Source of the DNA: Candidatus Gastranaerophilales bacterium
GTDB lineage: Bacteria > Cyanobacteriota > Vampirovibrionia > Gastranaerophilales > Gastranaerophilaceae
Length of the DNA: 32,068 bases
Assembly (NCBI GenBank): GCA_947589115.1
Contig: CANPZP010000019.1
Coordinates: forward strand, 1-32,068
Reading direction: 5' to 3'
The position numbers were made by a program, and so were the translations under genes. The notes under the pieces were generated by a model. That model had not been told where the DNA came from. It did not search any database and worked only from the letters and a program-made list of their open reading frames with translations. Position 1 is the first letter of the stretch; every line of letters begins with the position of its first letter. Shown one piece after another: positions 25,536 through 32,068 of this stretch.

Positions 25536-27498
25536 CTCTTAATTTTAGTACTTCATAAATATCTATCGGCATAGATTTACCTTTAATATAAACCTCGCTG
25601 AGTTTAACAACATCAATTTTATCTTTTATATACTCATATGTATGACTGCTGATTAAAAATTGTGTTCTAAGTAATTGATTATATGTTTCAATTCTGTATG
25701 CAAGATTTACATTATCACCGATAACAGTATACTCAAGGCGTTCATCAGTTCCTATGTTTCCGGCGAATACTTCCCCCGTATTAATTCCTATCCCGATTTC
25801 TATCGGAGGCTTATTCTCAGCAAGAAACTTTTCTTTTAATTTTTTAACTTCTTCTATTATTTCTACTGCACATTTGACCGCATTTAAGGCGTGTGACTCA
25901 CTTCGTATTGGCTCTCCGAAAACCGCAAGAACTCCGTCACCTATATATTTATTTATTATTCCGTGATACTTTGCTACTATAGGTTCTATTTTTGCAAAAT
26001 ATTCATTTAAAATTAACGTTACTTCCTGAGGAGATAACTTTTCCGATATTGACGTAAAATTTCTTATATCCACAAATAATACCGTTGCTATTACTTTTGT
26101 ACCTCCGACATGTAATTTATCCAAATCAGAAATTACTTTTTGCATTACATCTTTGGAAATATATTTCCCCATCGCTTTTTTCATCATCTCTATCTTTTTA
26201 TCAGATGTTAATACTTCATATATTTTTTTTGAAATTGCACATGAGAACAAGACAACAATGGGAGATATCGGAGGAATATATACATTTACAAAATACTCAT
26301 AAAGATAATAAACCAGATAAACCACAGACAATACCAAAGCTAAAATTAAATTATATTTTAGTTTTCGGTAGCCTCTTATAATAAACAATGAAAAAATAAT
26401 TGTAATAATAAGTACAGCTTTAGAGTTATCAGTAGTGACAAAATTATTCTTAAGCATATTACTAATCATGCAGGCATGTATATCAATATCAGCCTGTTTA
26501 GTTAAAACGGGAGTCTGACTCAAACGCTCCCATACATATCCGTCCGCATTTAACCCAACAATAACTATTTTATTTTTAAACAATTCGGGATTTAATATAG
26601 GTGTTTTTCCCTCTCTTAATGCATAGTATGAATCCAATACATCAATTGCGGAATAGACCTTATGCGTATAAAACTCTCCTTTTGGTTTATACCAGTTAAT
26701 CAATGTGTATATTCCCCATACATCATTTGTTAAATAATCATGTTTTTTTAAGTGTTTAACCGGAATTTTCAATATCTTACAGTTATCATTACTGCACAGA
26801 TAATTATCGTATAAGGTAAAAGACTTTATACCCGTATATAGTGAATATGCACTAAGTGCGATTGAGGGATATAATTTCCCGTTAAATTCAGCAGCAGGCA
26901 TATAAGAGCGATTTATGGTATCCGAATCTTCTATAAGCATTGAAAATGCCAAATTATTCGCATTTTCAATCACATCTTTCGGAATACTCATAACTCCTTT
27001 ATACGACTTATTGTACTTATTTTTTCTCCTGTCCTCTATAATAATTTTATTTTTTGAATCAAACATATTAATATATGAAGAAGGAAGAATATCCCCCGAT
27101 TTTAAGGAATTTAAAAATATATATGAGTTTATTAATTTTTTTTCTTTTGTAAGATTATTAAAAAATATTCTGTCTTTATCGGGGTTATAACTGTCTTGTG
27201 ATGATATTAAGTCATGATTAATAATGGCTTTGGCGCCTGAATCGTGTTCTAAATAATTGAAAATATTTGAGTATAAATCCTTAGTCCACGGCCAGCTGAT
27301 TTTTTCTAAAGACTTATTATCAACGGCAACTAATACAACTTCATCTCCGGCTTGTTTATTCAACAGATATTTAGATGTTTTTATTACAATATCGTTAAAC
27401 TTTGCATCAATATATTTTGAAGATATTATGTAAACTATGAATATACTTATGCATAAAAATAATATAATCAGATATTTAGTATTAAATACTTTATTCAT
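25528..27498 (-). CDS. CHASE2-domain membrane adenylate cyclase (class III)
   Basis: This is a sensor that probably makes cAMP in response to an extracytoplasmic signal. One membrane helix spans about residues 8-25. A CHASE2 sensor domain fills about 30-345, then three membrane helices about 355-430, and a class III cyclase domain about 465-650. Metal-binding Asp477 (FVDIRNFT) and Asp521 (GDGVLAVFGEP) are 44 residues apart, as in active cyclases. Adenine-selecting Lys517 and Thr591 match the Lys/Thr pair of cyanobacterial CyaC. Asn598 and Arg602 (VNLAYR) complete the site. It therefore looks catalytically competent. TAAAAT lies 6 nt before the ATG. It lies between the Fe-S gene and recG. Confidence 0.95.
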   Translation of the reverse strand: MNKVFNTKYLIILFLCISIFIVYIISSKYIDAKFNDIVIKTSKYLLNKQAGDEVVLVAVDNKSLEKISWPWTKDLYSNIFNYLEHDSGAKAIINHDLISSQDSYNPDKDRIFFNNLTKEKKLINSYIFLNSLKSGDILPSSYINMFDSKNKIIIEDRRKNKYNKSYKGVMSIPKDVIENANNLAFSMLIEDSDTINRSYMPAAEFNGKLYPSIALSAYSLYTGIKSFTLYDNYLCSNDNCKILKIPVKHLKKHDYLTNDVWGIYTLINWYKPKGEFYTHKVYSAIDVLDSYYALREGKTPILNPELFKNKIVIVGLNADGYVWERLSQTPVLTKQADIDIHACMISNMLKNNFVTTDNSKAVLIITIIFSLFIIRGYRKLKYNLILALVLSVVYLVYYLYEYFVNVYIPPISPIVVLFSCAISKKIYEVLTSDKKIEMMKKAMGKYISKDVMQKVISDLDKLHVGGTKVIATVLFVDIRNFTSISEKLSPQEVTLILNEYFAKIEPIVAKYHGIINKYIGDGVLAVFGEPIRSESHALNAVKCAVEIIEEVKKLKEKFLAENKPPIEIGIGINTGEVFAGNIGTDERLEYTVIGDNVNLAYRIETYNQLLRTQFLISSHTYEYIKDKIDVVKLSEVYIKGKSMPIDIYEVLKLRDE

Positions 27499-27543
27499 AA
27501 TATAATTTTATCTGAATATAATATATTTGTAAAAAAAATAATA

Positions 27544-28563
27544 TTACTTTATTTTTCCGTATTTATAAATATATTCGCTGTAAGAAATTACTTTATTATT
27601 ATATTTTTTTAGTCTAAACATTTTTTTTAATCCCCACAACGAAAGATTGCAAGAGGTTACAATACTATTTTCTTCTATATCTGATTTTTTATAAAATACG
27701 GAATTAATTATCTTATTTACATACTTATAATTTTTTAATATAAAGAAATTTTCCATTAACGAACAAGAACCCTTTTTATTAATTTCTTTCATATTCTTTG
27801 GAAGATAACATTCACTATCCCGTAATAAGGGTCTGTGGTAAACACAATTTTCAGTATCAGGGAGTTCATAACCCTTTAATTTTAAAAATTCATCAAAAGT
27901 TATAAGTTTATCATTAAAATCACTATACTGTTTTAAAATAGAGCAGCAAGAATCACAAGAACATATAATATAATCTATATCTGAATTACAACTTTTCTTT
28001 ATTTTCTCCATATTTTTATTAAATTTAGTATAATTCCCCTCGTTTATATACGGATACCCGCAGCAAAATGAAACAACTTGCACATTATATCCCATTATTT
28101 CCATAATCTTTAAAAAATAATTTTTATCGGAAGAATCAATATATTTATTATAACAACCTTCAAAGTATATAACTTTTCCTTTCGGATTATTAATTTTTTT
28201 CTTCTTACTGAATTTTAAAAATTTTAAGGAAATTATTCCGTAAAGATTTAAATATAAAAAATATAAAGTTGAGAATATTGAAGGAGTTGATTGTTTGTAA
28301 TAATTAAATATATCAGCGGAATTAATATTGCTGGGACAAAATTTCATACATAAATTACAGTTAAGACAAACATCAAGATTTTTAATAAAATTTTCCGATA
28401 ACTTTTTGGAATTATTAAAATAATTATTTAAAATAACAAATCTGCCTCTTGGTAAAAACATTTCATTTTTAAGAGCAAGATACACAGGACAAACACTTTG
28501 GCATAACCCGCATTTTGAACATTTATATACTTCTTCTTTTATAACACTCTCATTTAATTTCAT
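27544..28563 (-). CDS. Iron-sulfur protein of the GlcF/LldE/HdrD type
   Basis: The protein has 339 residues. Two ferredoxin-like [4Fe-4S] motifs are present: Cys15-Cys18-Cys21-Cys25 and Cys66-Cys69-Cys72-Cys76, each CxxCxxCxxxCP. A first cysteine-rich CCG-type domain follows, with YFEGCYNK...SFCCGYPY and CSCDSCCSIL. The second CCG domain is reduced: YHRPLLRDSECYLPK and TSCNLSLWG remain without a clear CCG. Such proteins pass electrons in glycolate or lactate oxidation or heterodisulfide reduction, with a flavoprotein partner. None is encoded in the window. GATAAT lies 6 nt before the ATG. A role is therefore not assigned. Confidence 0.88.
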   Translation of the reverse strand: MKLNESVIKEEVYKCSKCGLCQSVCPVYLALKNEMFLPRGRFVILNNYFNNSKKLSENFIKNLDVCLNCNLCMKFCPSNINSADIFNYYKQSTPSIFSTLYFLYLNLYGIISLKFLKFSKKKKINNPKGKVIYFEGCYNKYIDSSDKNYFLKIMEIMGYNVQVVSFCCGYPYINEGNYTKFNKNMEKIKKSCNSDIDYIICSCDSCCSILKQYSDFNDKLITFDEFLKLKGYELPDTENCVYHRPLLRDSECYLPKNMKEINKKGSCSLMENFFILKNYKYVNKIINSVFYKKSDIEENSIVTSCNLSLWGLKKMFRLKKYNNKVISYSEYIYKYGKIK

Positions 28564-28569
28564 AACAAA

Positions 28570-28598
28570 ATTATCATATAAAATTATTTTACGTACAA
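28570..28598 (-). promoter_or_regulatory. Promoter of the iron-sulfur protein gene
   Basis: On the minus strand, TTGTAC (28598-28593) and GATAAT (28575-28570) are separated by 17 bp. GATAAT ends 6 nt before the ATG at 28563 with no Shine-Dalgarno, so the transcript is probably leaderless. Confidence 0.5.
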
Positions 28599-28630
28599 TT
28601 GCTTTTTCAAAATAATTATAAGATAATTAC

Positions 28631-29257
28631 ATGATAAGAGTACTTTTGGGGATAATTTCAACTTCGGTATATAAATATATGGGACTTAAGAATTTTATAA
28701 AAAGCAAAAGAAATATAGGATATTTAGTACTGCTGTCAGTTGTAATTTTCGGATGTTTATGGGCGTTTATATACTCGGGTATTATAACTCAATCCTTCAA
28801 AGATAAAATCGTTTCACAAACATATAATAATCAAGAAGCAGAAATTGAAAACCTCTTAGTAACGGAAACGAAAGAGGGCGAAAAACTGTGGGAGCTGTAT
28901 GCAGAAAAAGGCACATACAGCGATCAGGACAGCATTGTTTTTCTTGAAGATTTAATAGGTAATTTTTATGACAACAACAAAGTAAAAGCAAGTTTTAAAG
29001 CTGATAACGGAACATATAACTCAAAATTAAAAGAAATAAAGTTGTTTAATAATGTAATACTTGTATATGATGACGGAACAAATATTACTACCGACAGATT
29101 GGAATATAAAGGCAAAAACGAAGACATTATTGCACAAGGTAATATAAGAATAGAAAAGCCGAACGAAGTTGTTATATTCGGCTCTAAAGCAATTCTTAAA
29201 GGAGATTTTTCGGATTTTAATATAGAAGGAAGAACTAAAACTCAATTCTATATGTAA
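28631..29257 (+). CDS. lptC: LPS export protein LptC
   Basis: LptC is the inner-membrane-anchored bridge protein that passes LPS from LptBFG to LptA. One membrane helix spans about residues 29-50. The periplasmic beta-jellyroll follows, with KLWELYAEKGTYSDQDSIVFLEDL and repeated strands (DNGTYNSKLKEIKLFNNVILVY) of the LptC/OstA fold. At 208 residues it is near normal. The start is uncertain: ATG 28631 has TATAAG 8 nt upstream, and an in-frame ATG at 28679 would leave the helix intact. lptA follows after 20 nt. The divergent Fe-S gene shares the 67-nt upstream region. Confidence 0.88.
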   Translation: MIRVLLGIISTSVYKYMGLKNFIKSKRNIGYLVLLSVVIFGCLWAFIYSGIITQSFKDKIVSQTYNNQEAEIENLLVTETKEGEKLWELYAEKGTYSDQDSIVFLEDLIGNFYDNNKVKASFKADNGTYNSKLKEIKLFNNVILVYDDGTNITTDRLEYKGKNEDIIAQGNIRIEKPNEVVIFGSKAILKGDFSDFNIEGRTKTQFYM

Positions 29258-29277
29258 AAAACTAAAGGATAAAAAAT

Positions 29278-30234
29278 ATGAAAAATAAAATAATAAAAAT
29301 ATTAATTATATTAGCTGGATTATCAATAGGGATTGTATATGCTGCATCTTTAACCGTTGAATCCGATAAACAGGAATTTAAAGACAGTGATAATAAAATA
29401 TATCTTGAAGGAAATGTTAAAGTAAAATCAGGCGGTGTAAACGTAATAAGCCCTCGTGCCGAAGTTCAAATAGATTCTAAAAATAATAAAGTAAATAAAG
29501 TAAAATTCGGAGAAAATGCCTACACTTTTCAGCTTGATAAAGGTAAAAAACATGAAATTAAAGCCCAAATCCTTGAAATGTCACTGCTAAATAAAGTATT
29601 TACAGCTGAGGGAAATACAATTTCTTCAATCACCGAAAAAGACAGACCCGTTGTTATTGTTACCGCTGATAAACAAGAATATAATAAACTTACTCAGGTA
29701 ATGAAAGCTACAGGACACGTAAATATTATTTATAAGGATATTGAAACATTCTCAAATACCGCAATTGTCGATTTAACAAAAAATAACGACGTAAAAAAAA
29801 TTCAGTTGATTGGTAACGCAAAACTCCATCAGGGAAATAATAAAATAAATGCCGCAAAACTAACTTATGACAACATTAAAGAAGAAGCAATAGCTATCGG
29901 AAACGTTTATTCAAAAATGATATCCGATAATAACAAAGATTTAGAAGTTTGGTCAAGCTACCAATCCTACAATAAAAAGGCAAATGTTGTTACCGCCTCA
30001 GGCTCAACAAAAATAAAATACCAAGATTATGTTGCAAATGGTCCGAAAGTTAACGTTTATCCTGATAAAAGCGGTAAAAAATTGAACGAAGCCGTTTTTA
30101 TCGGCAGGTCAAAAATTGAAACTAAAGGCAGAACTATTGAAGCTGACAGAATATCAATAACCATGAATCCTAAAGATTTTAAAGCCGAAGGTAACGTTAA
30201 ATCAGTTATTCCTAATATAGGGAATATGGATTAA
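29278..30234 (+). CDS. lptA: LptA-like periplasmic LPS transport protein (OstA domains)
   Basis: LptA proteins form the periplasmic bridge that carries LPS to the outer membrane. A signal peptide covers residues 1-22 (cleavage at VYA before Ala). Then come OstA-type repeats: SDKQEFKDSDNKIYLEGNVKVKSG opens the first, ADKQEYNKLTQVMKATGHVNIIY the second, and SKIETKGRTIEADRISITMN closes the third. At 318 residues it is almost twice E. coli LptA, so it may form a longer bridge as one chain. AAAGGA precedes the ATG. It is co-transcribed with lptC. No LptB, LptF, LptG or LptD gene is in the window. Confidence 0.87.
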   Translation: MKNKIIKILIILAGLSIGIVYAASLTVESDKQEFKDSDNKIYLEGNVKVKSGGVNVISPRAEVQIDSKNNKVNKVKFGENAYTFQLDKGKKHEIKAQILEMSLLNKVFTAEGNTISSITEKDRPVVIVTADKQEYNKLTQVMKATGHVNIIYKDIETFSNTAIVDLTKNNDVKKIQLIGNAKLHQGNNKINAAKLTYDNIKEEAIAIGNVYSKMISDNNKDLEVWSSYQSYNKKANVVTASGSTKIKYQDYVANGPKVNVYPDKSGKKLNEAVFIGRSKIETKGRTIEADRISITMNPKDFKAEGNVKSVIPNIGNMD

Positions 30235-30307
30235 TTTTATTAATTATATGTATATCTTGCAGGCTGCGGCTTCTACTCGGAATCATAATATAATTATCTG
30301 CAATTAA

Positions 30308-30345
30308 AATCGGAAGGTTGGACATTCTTGCCCAACCTTCCGATT
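30308..30345. terminator. Bidirectional terminator between lptA and a small minus-strand gene
   Basis: A perfect 14-bp inverted repeat (30308-30321 with 30332-30345, arm AATCGGAAGGTTGG) encloses a 10-nt loop. It lies between two converging genes and can form a stable hairpin in both transcripts. The minus-strand side is followed by TTTTAATTG; the plus-strand side is less U-rich. Confidence 0.75.
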
Positions 30346-30373
30346 ATCTTATAAAATAAATGTTTTCAATAAC

Positions 30374-30637
30374 TTAAGCTACTGCTTGTAATTTATTGCC
30401 AGTATTTGCACCATAACGAGCTTCTAATTGTTTTTCAGTTAATATTGTTGTTTTCCACTCTGAACCGGGAGTAACATTTTTTTCTTTAACTGCATACGTA
30501 CCATCGTTACAAGGCTCAACATAAGTTTCAACACCCAACGCTGAAGGGATTATTACCTCTTTTCCTTCACTTGTAGTAACAACTTGACGCACATTAGGAT
30601 CATTTTTTACCCATGTAACACTTCCTAGTCCTTCCAT
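30374..30637 (-). CDS. Unknown 87-residue protein
   Basis: The ATG at 30637 has AGGAG 7 nt upstream; an in-frame ATG at 30676 would put that Shine-Dalgarno inside the gene. The protein begins MEGLGSVTWVKNDPNVRQVV and ends ARYGANTGNKLQAVA. It is soluble and beta-rich at the N-terminus, with TTILTEKQLEARYG helical near the end. It has one cysteine and no signal peptide. I recognise no family. It shares a terminator region with lptA. Confidence 0.78.
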   Translation of the reverse strand: MEGLGSVTWVKNDPNVRQVVTTSEGKEVIIPSALGVETYVEPCNDGTYAVKEKNVTPGSEWKTTILTEKQLEARYGANTGNKLQAVA

Positions 30638-31051
30638 ATTGATTTCTCCTATACTATAACTTATAAATACACACATTATTAAAAAAACAAAAATGACTCA
30701 AAATTTGATAATTATTAATTTTTTCTTTACATTTTTTCATAAATTATGTTGAATTAATTTTAGCCAGTAGGTTTGGCATTCTTGTTCCGGATTATTTTAA
30801 TTTTTTTGTGTATGGGAGAGAAAAAACCTAATCTGCAAACTAAAAAACGCATATATGGTTTATTATCTATATTCTATTATTTACTTTATTTTTGTTTTTT
30901 TATTTATACTGACTTTTTTAGGATTTTATACTAATTAAAAATATGAATTTGAATAAAATATTTACAAAACATAAAAAAATAGCAATTTTTTTATGTTTCT
31001 TGTTTTTTCTAAATAAGATAATCCCATAAGAAGTAAATATGGAAGGTGAAT
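30638..31051. other. AT-rich intergenic region with two short hydrophobic ORFs
   Basis: No established gene lies in these 414 nt. Two short plus-strand ORFs are present. One at 30812-30934 encodes 40 residues (MGEKKPNLQTKKRIYG, then a hydrophobic FYYLLYFCFFIY stretch). The other at 30943-31029 encodes 28 residues (MNLNKIFTKHKK, then IAIFLCFLFFL). Neither has a Shine-Dalgarno. A degenerate copy of the palindrome from the lptA terminator lies at 30766-30790. The region probably holds the promoters of the flanking genes. Confidence 0.6.
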
Positions 31052-31681
31052 ATGGAAAAAATTCAATTTTCAAACATTCCAATAGTTCAATCTAAAAGTA
31101 ATTTTAGAGAAAACAAAACGGCTGACAAAAATCTTAACACTCGTATTTTTAATTATCAGCCAATATCTCAAGATGCTTCAAATGCTCTTAAGGCGCAAGT
31201 TTTGTATAACAAAAACAATAAACAATACCTTCCGTACGGATTAGAGCATAAACAAATTATAAAAGAATTAAAAAATAAAGATAAAATGGGTCGTTCGTTT
31301 TTTGGTCAAAAAGCTATAATTGCACATACAATTGCACAAGCTGATGATAAAAAATTGGCGGTTGATAACTTTAATTTTCTTTTGGATGCAAAAAATAAAG
31401 AACTGACAGCCAAGGATATAGCAGACATTTTGCTTATTAGTACATTAATTAACAACGGTAAAATTGATGAAAAAATGGCAAAAGATTACGGCTTTGAGGG
31501 CGGAGCATTAAATGAAGAAAATGTTGAAAGTGTTCTATCCAAGTTAAAAGAACAAAGAAAAATACGAAATTTTGTGCTTACTCAACAACAAATGATGCAT
31601 CAACAAATGGTACAACAGGAGATGGATCAGAATATGATGATGCAGCAAAATATGATGATGCAGCCCGGAATGGGATTTTAA
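31052..31681 (+). CDS. Unknown protein with Met/Gln-rich C-terminal tail
   Basis: The protein has 209 residues from the ATG at 31052, with GGAAGG 5 nt upstream; a GTG at 31046 overlaps that Shine-Dalgarno. The N-terminus is asparagine-rich and probably disordered. The middle (about residues 85-175) is helical and charged. The last 35 residues are Gln- and Met-rich (TQQQMMHQQMVQQ, then two MMMQ repeats). An 18-bp tandem repeat, 31631-31648 and 31649-31666, encodes part of this tail. There is no signal peptide. Met-rich tails can bind copper(I), but no other evidence supports that here. I recognise no family. Confidence 0.82.
   Translation: MEKIQFSNIPIVQSKSNFRENKTADKNLNTRIFNYQPISQDASNALKAQVLYNKNNKQYLPYGLEHKQIIKELKNKDKMGRSFFGQKAIIAHTIAQADDKKLAVDNFNFLLDAKNKELTAKDIADILLISTLINNGKIDEKMAKDYGFEGGALNEENVESVLSKLKEQRKIRNFVLTQQQMMHQQMVQQEMDQNMMMQQNMMMQPGMGF
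31631..31666 (+). repeat. Two-copy 18-bp tandem repeat in coding sequence
   Basis: The units AATATGATGATGCAGCAA and AATATGATGATGCAGCCC differ only in the last two bases. Each keeps frame, so copy-number change would lengthen or shorten the Met/Gln tail by six residues. Confidence 0.85.
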
Positions 31682-31826
31682 TTTATTTCTATTATACATT
31701 GTGAGAAATTAAGCTATAAATTTGTAGGTTGGGGTTTTACCAAACAAGTAAAAAATATAACACATTTAAAACAGACATTAAAAATTAATGCGCAGCTTTT
31801 TTAATCCCATAATCAACAATAAAAAA

Positions 31827-31898
31827 TGGGCCCGGTAGGATTCGAACCTACGACCAAAGGATTATGAGTCCTCTGCGCTACCGCTGCGCCACAAGCCC
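31827..31898 (-). tRNA. tRNA with CAU anticodon (elongator Met, or Ile2 read as AUA)
   Basis: Read on the minus strand this is a 72-nt cloverleaf: acceptor GGGCTTG/CGGGCCC (three G-T pairs included), D-arm GCGC-AGCGGTA-GCGC, anticodon arm GAGGA-CTCATAA-TCCTT, and T-arm GTAGG-TTCGAAT-CCTAC, with A as discriminator. The anticodon is CAT. Initiator Met is unlikely, because the anticodon stem lacks the three G-C pairs. Elongator Met and Ile2 (lysidine-modified) cannot be separated by eye. CCA is not encoded; a run of T follows the discriminator. The first 11 nt are repeated upstream; see the adjacent repeat. Confidence 0.92.
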
Positions 31899-32068
31899 AT
31901 GATTTTTATGGAAGAACTTATGAGCGGTAGCTGCTGCGCTACCTTTCCTCTCCTCGAACGTGACATTTAGTCACCTTCTCGTCGGCAGAGTGCCACAAGC
32001 CCATGATTTTTATGGAAGAACTTATGAGCGGTAGCTGCTGCGCTACCTTTCCTCTCCTCGAACGTGAC
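31888..32068. repeat. Tandem duplication with 104-bp period, truncated by the window edge
   Basis: Positions 31888-31964 and 31992-32068 are identical over 77 nt, offset by 104. Each copy holds the first 11 nt of the tRNA (its 5' acceptor end) and the region upstream. The 27 nt between the copies read CATTTAGTCACC and onward, ending CAGAGT. The unit is much richer in GC than its surroundings. It contains two hairpins, GTGAC/GTCAC and GGTAGC/GCTACC. The second copy ends on the final base of the window. Confidence 0.9.

Noticed and set aside
31888-32068. CRISPR array
   Set aside because: There are only two repeats of 77 bp with a 27-bp gap, they contain a tRNA end, and no cas gene is present.
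31888-32068. RNase P RNA or tmRNA fragment, because of a GAGGAAAG motif
   Set aside because: The rest of the conserved core is absent, and the unit is only 104 bp. The short word match is not enough.

Overview
The window is an AT-rich, gene-dense stretch of a diderm bacterial genome that makes lipopolysaccharide. It carries a Kdo transferase (WaaA), LptC and LptA-like proteins of LPS export, an Omp85/BamA outer-membrane assembly protein and a TolC-family protein. The BamA-like protein appears to have three POTRA domains. The CHASE2 adenylate cyclase has a Lys/Thr pair of purine-selecting residues, as in cyanobacterial CyaC, and RecG has a long N-terminal extension. With the very low GC and several lineage-style small proteins, this suggests a gut relative of Cyanobacteria (Vampirovibrionia/Melainabacteria, Gastranaerophilales). 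That placement is inferred from gene style only; no 16S or marker tree was possible.

Layout. Positions 1-626 (-) hold the N-terminal part of an unrecognised membrane-anchored protein. Then come secA-waaA (+). Facing them is a minus-strand group of parvulin PPIase, Xaa-Pro aminopeptidase and SpoU/TrmH methyltransferase. A small acidic protein (7571-7885, -) has a run of ten G/C pairs in its promoter region. Next on the plus strand are a phosphoribosyltransferase-like unknown, miaB and an orphan peptide-binding lipoprotein. They face bamA-tsaE-tsaB, whose starts and stops overlap. Then come a coiled-coil protein and a radical SAM protein (-), diverging from a 55-residue protein and alr (+). alr meets a tolC-like gene tail to tail. 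An unknown 144-residue protein meets a ccdA/thioredoxin pair in the same way. After these come a GT39-like membrane glycosyltransferase (+) and, facing it, Fe-S protein, CHASE2 cyclase and recG (-). lptC-lptA, two small unknowns, a CAU tRNA and a 104-bp tandem duplication finish the window.

How it fits together. Envelope biogenesis is the commonest theme: SecA exports, BamA assembles outer-membrane proteins, WaaA adds Kdo to lipid A, and LptC/LptA carry LPS. The thioredoxin/CcdA pair supplies reductant outside the cytoplasm. tRNA modification is the second theme: MiaB for ms2i6A37, TsaB and TsaE for t6A37. The rest is housekeeping (RecG, Alr, aminopeptidase) or unrecognised.

Most notable: (i) a 77-bp exact repeat, period 104 bp, ends on the last base of the window and holds rearranged tRNA-like modules, so the right edge is probably an unresolved tandem array; (ii) a G10 tract in a promoter, a candidate phase-variation switch; (iii) about eight genes without a Shine-Dalgarno have a -10-like hexamer 6-8 nt before the ATG, suggesting leaderless transcripts beside clear SD-led genes; (iv) a PRTase-like unknown protein; (v) a strongly SD-led 55-residue protein divergent from a radical SAM gene.
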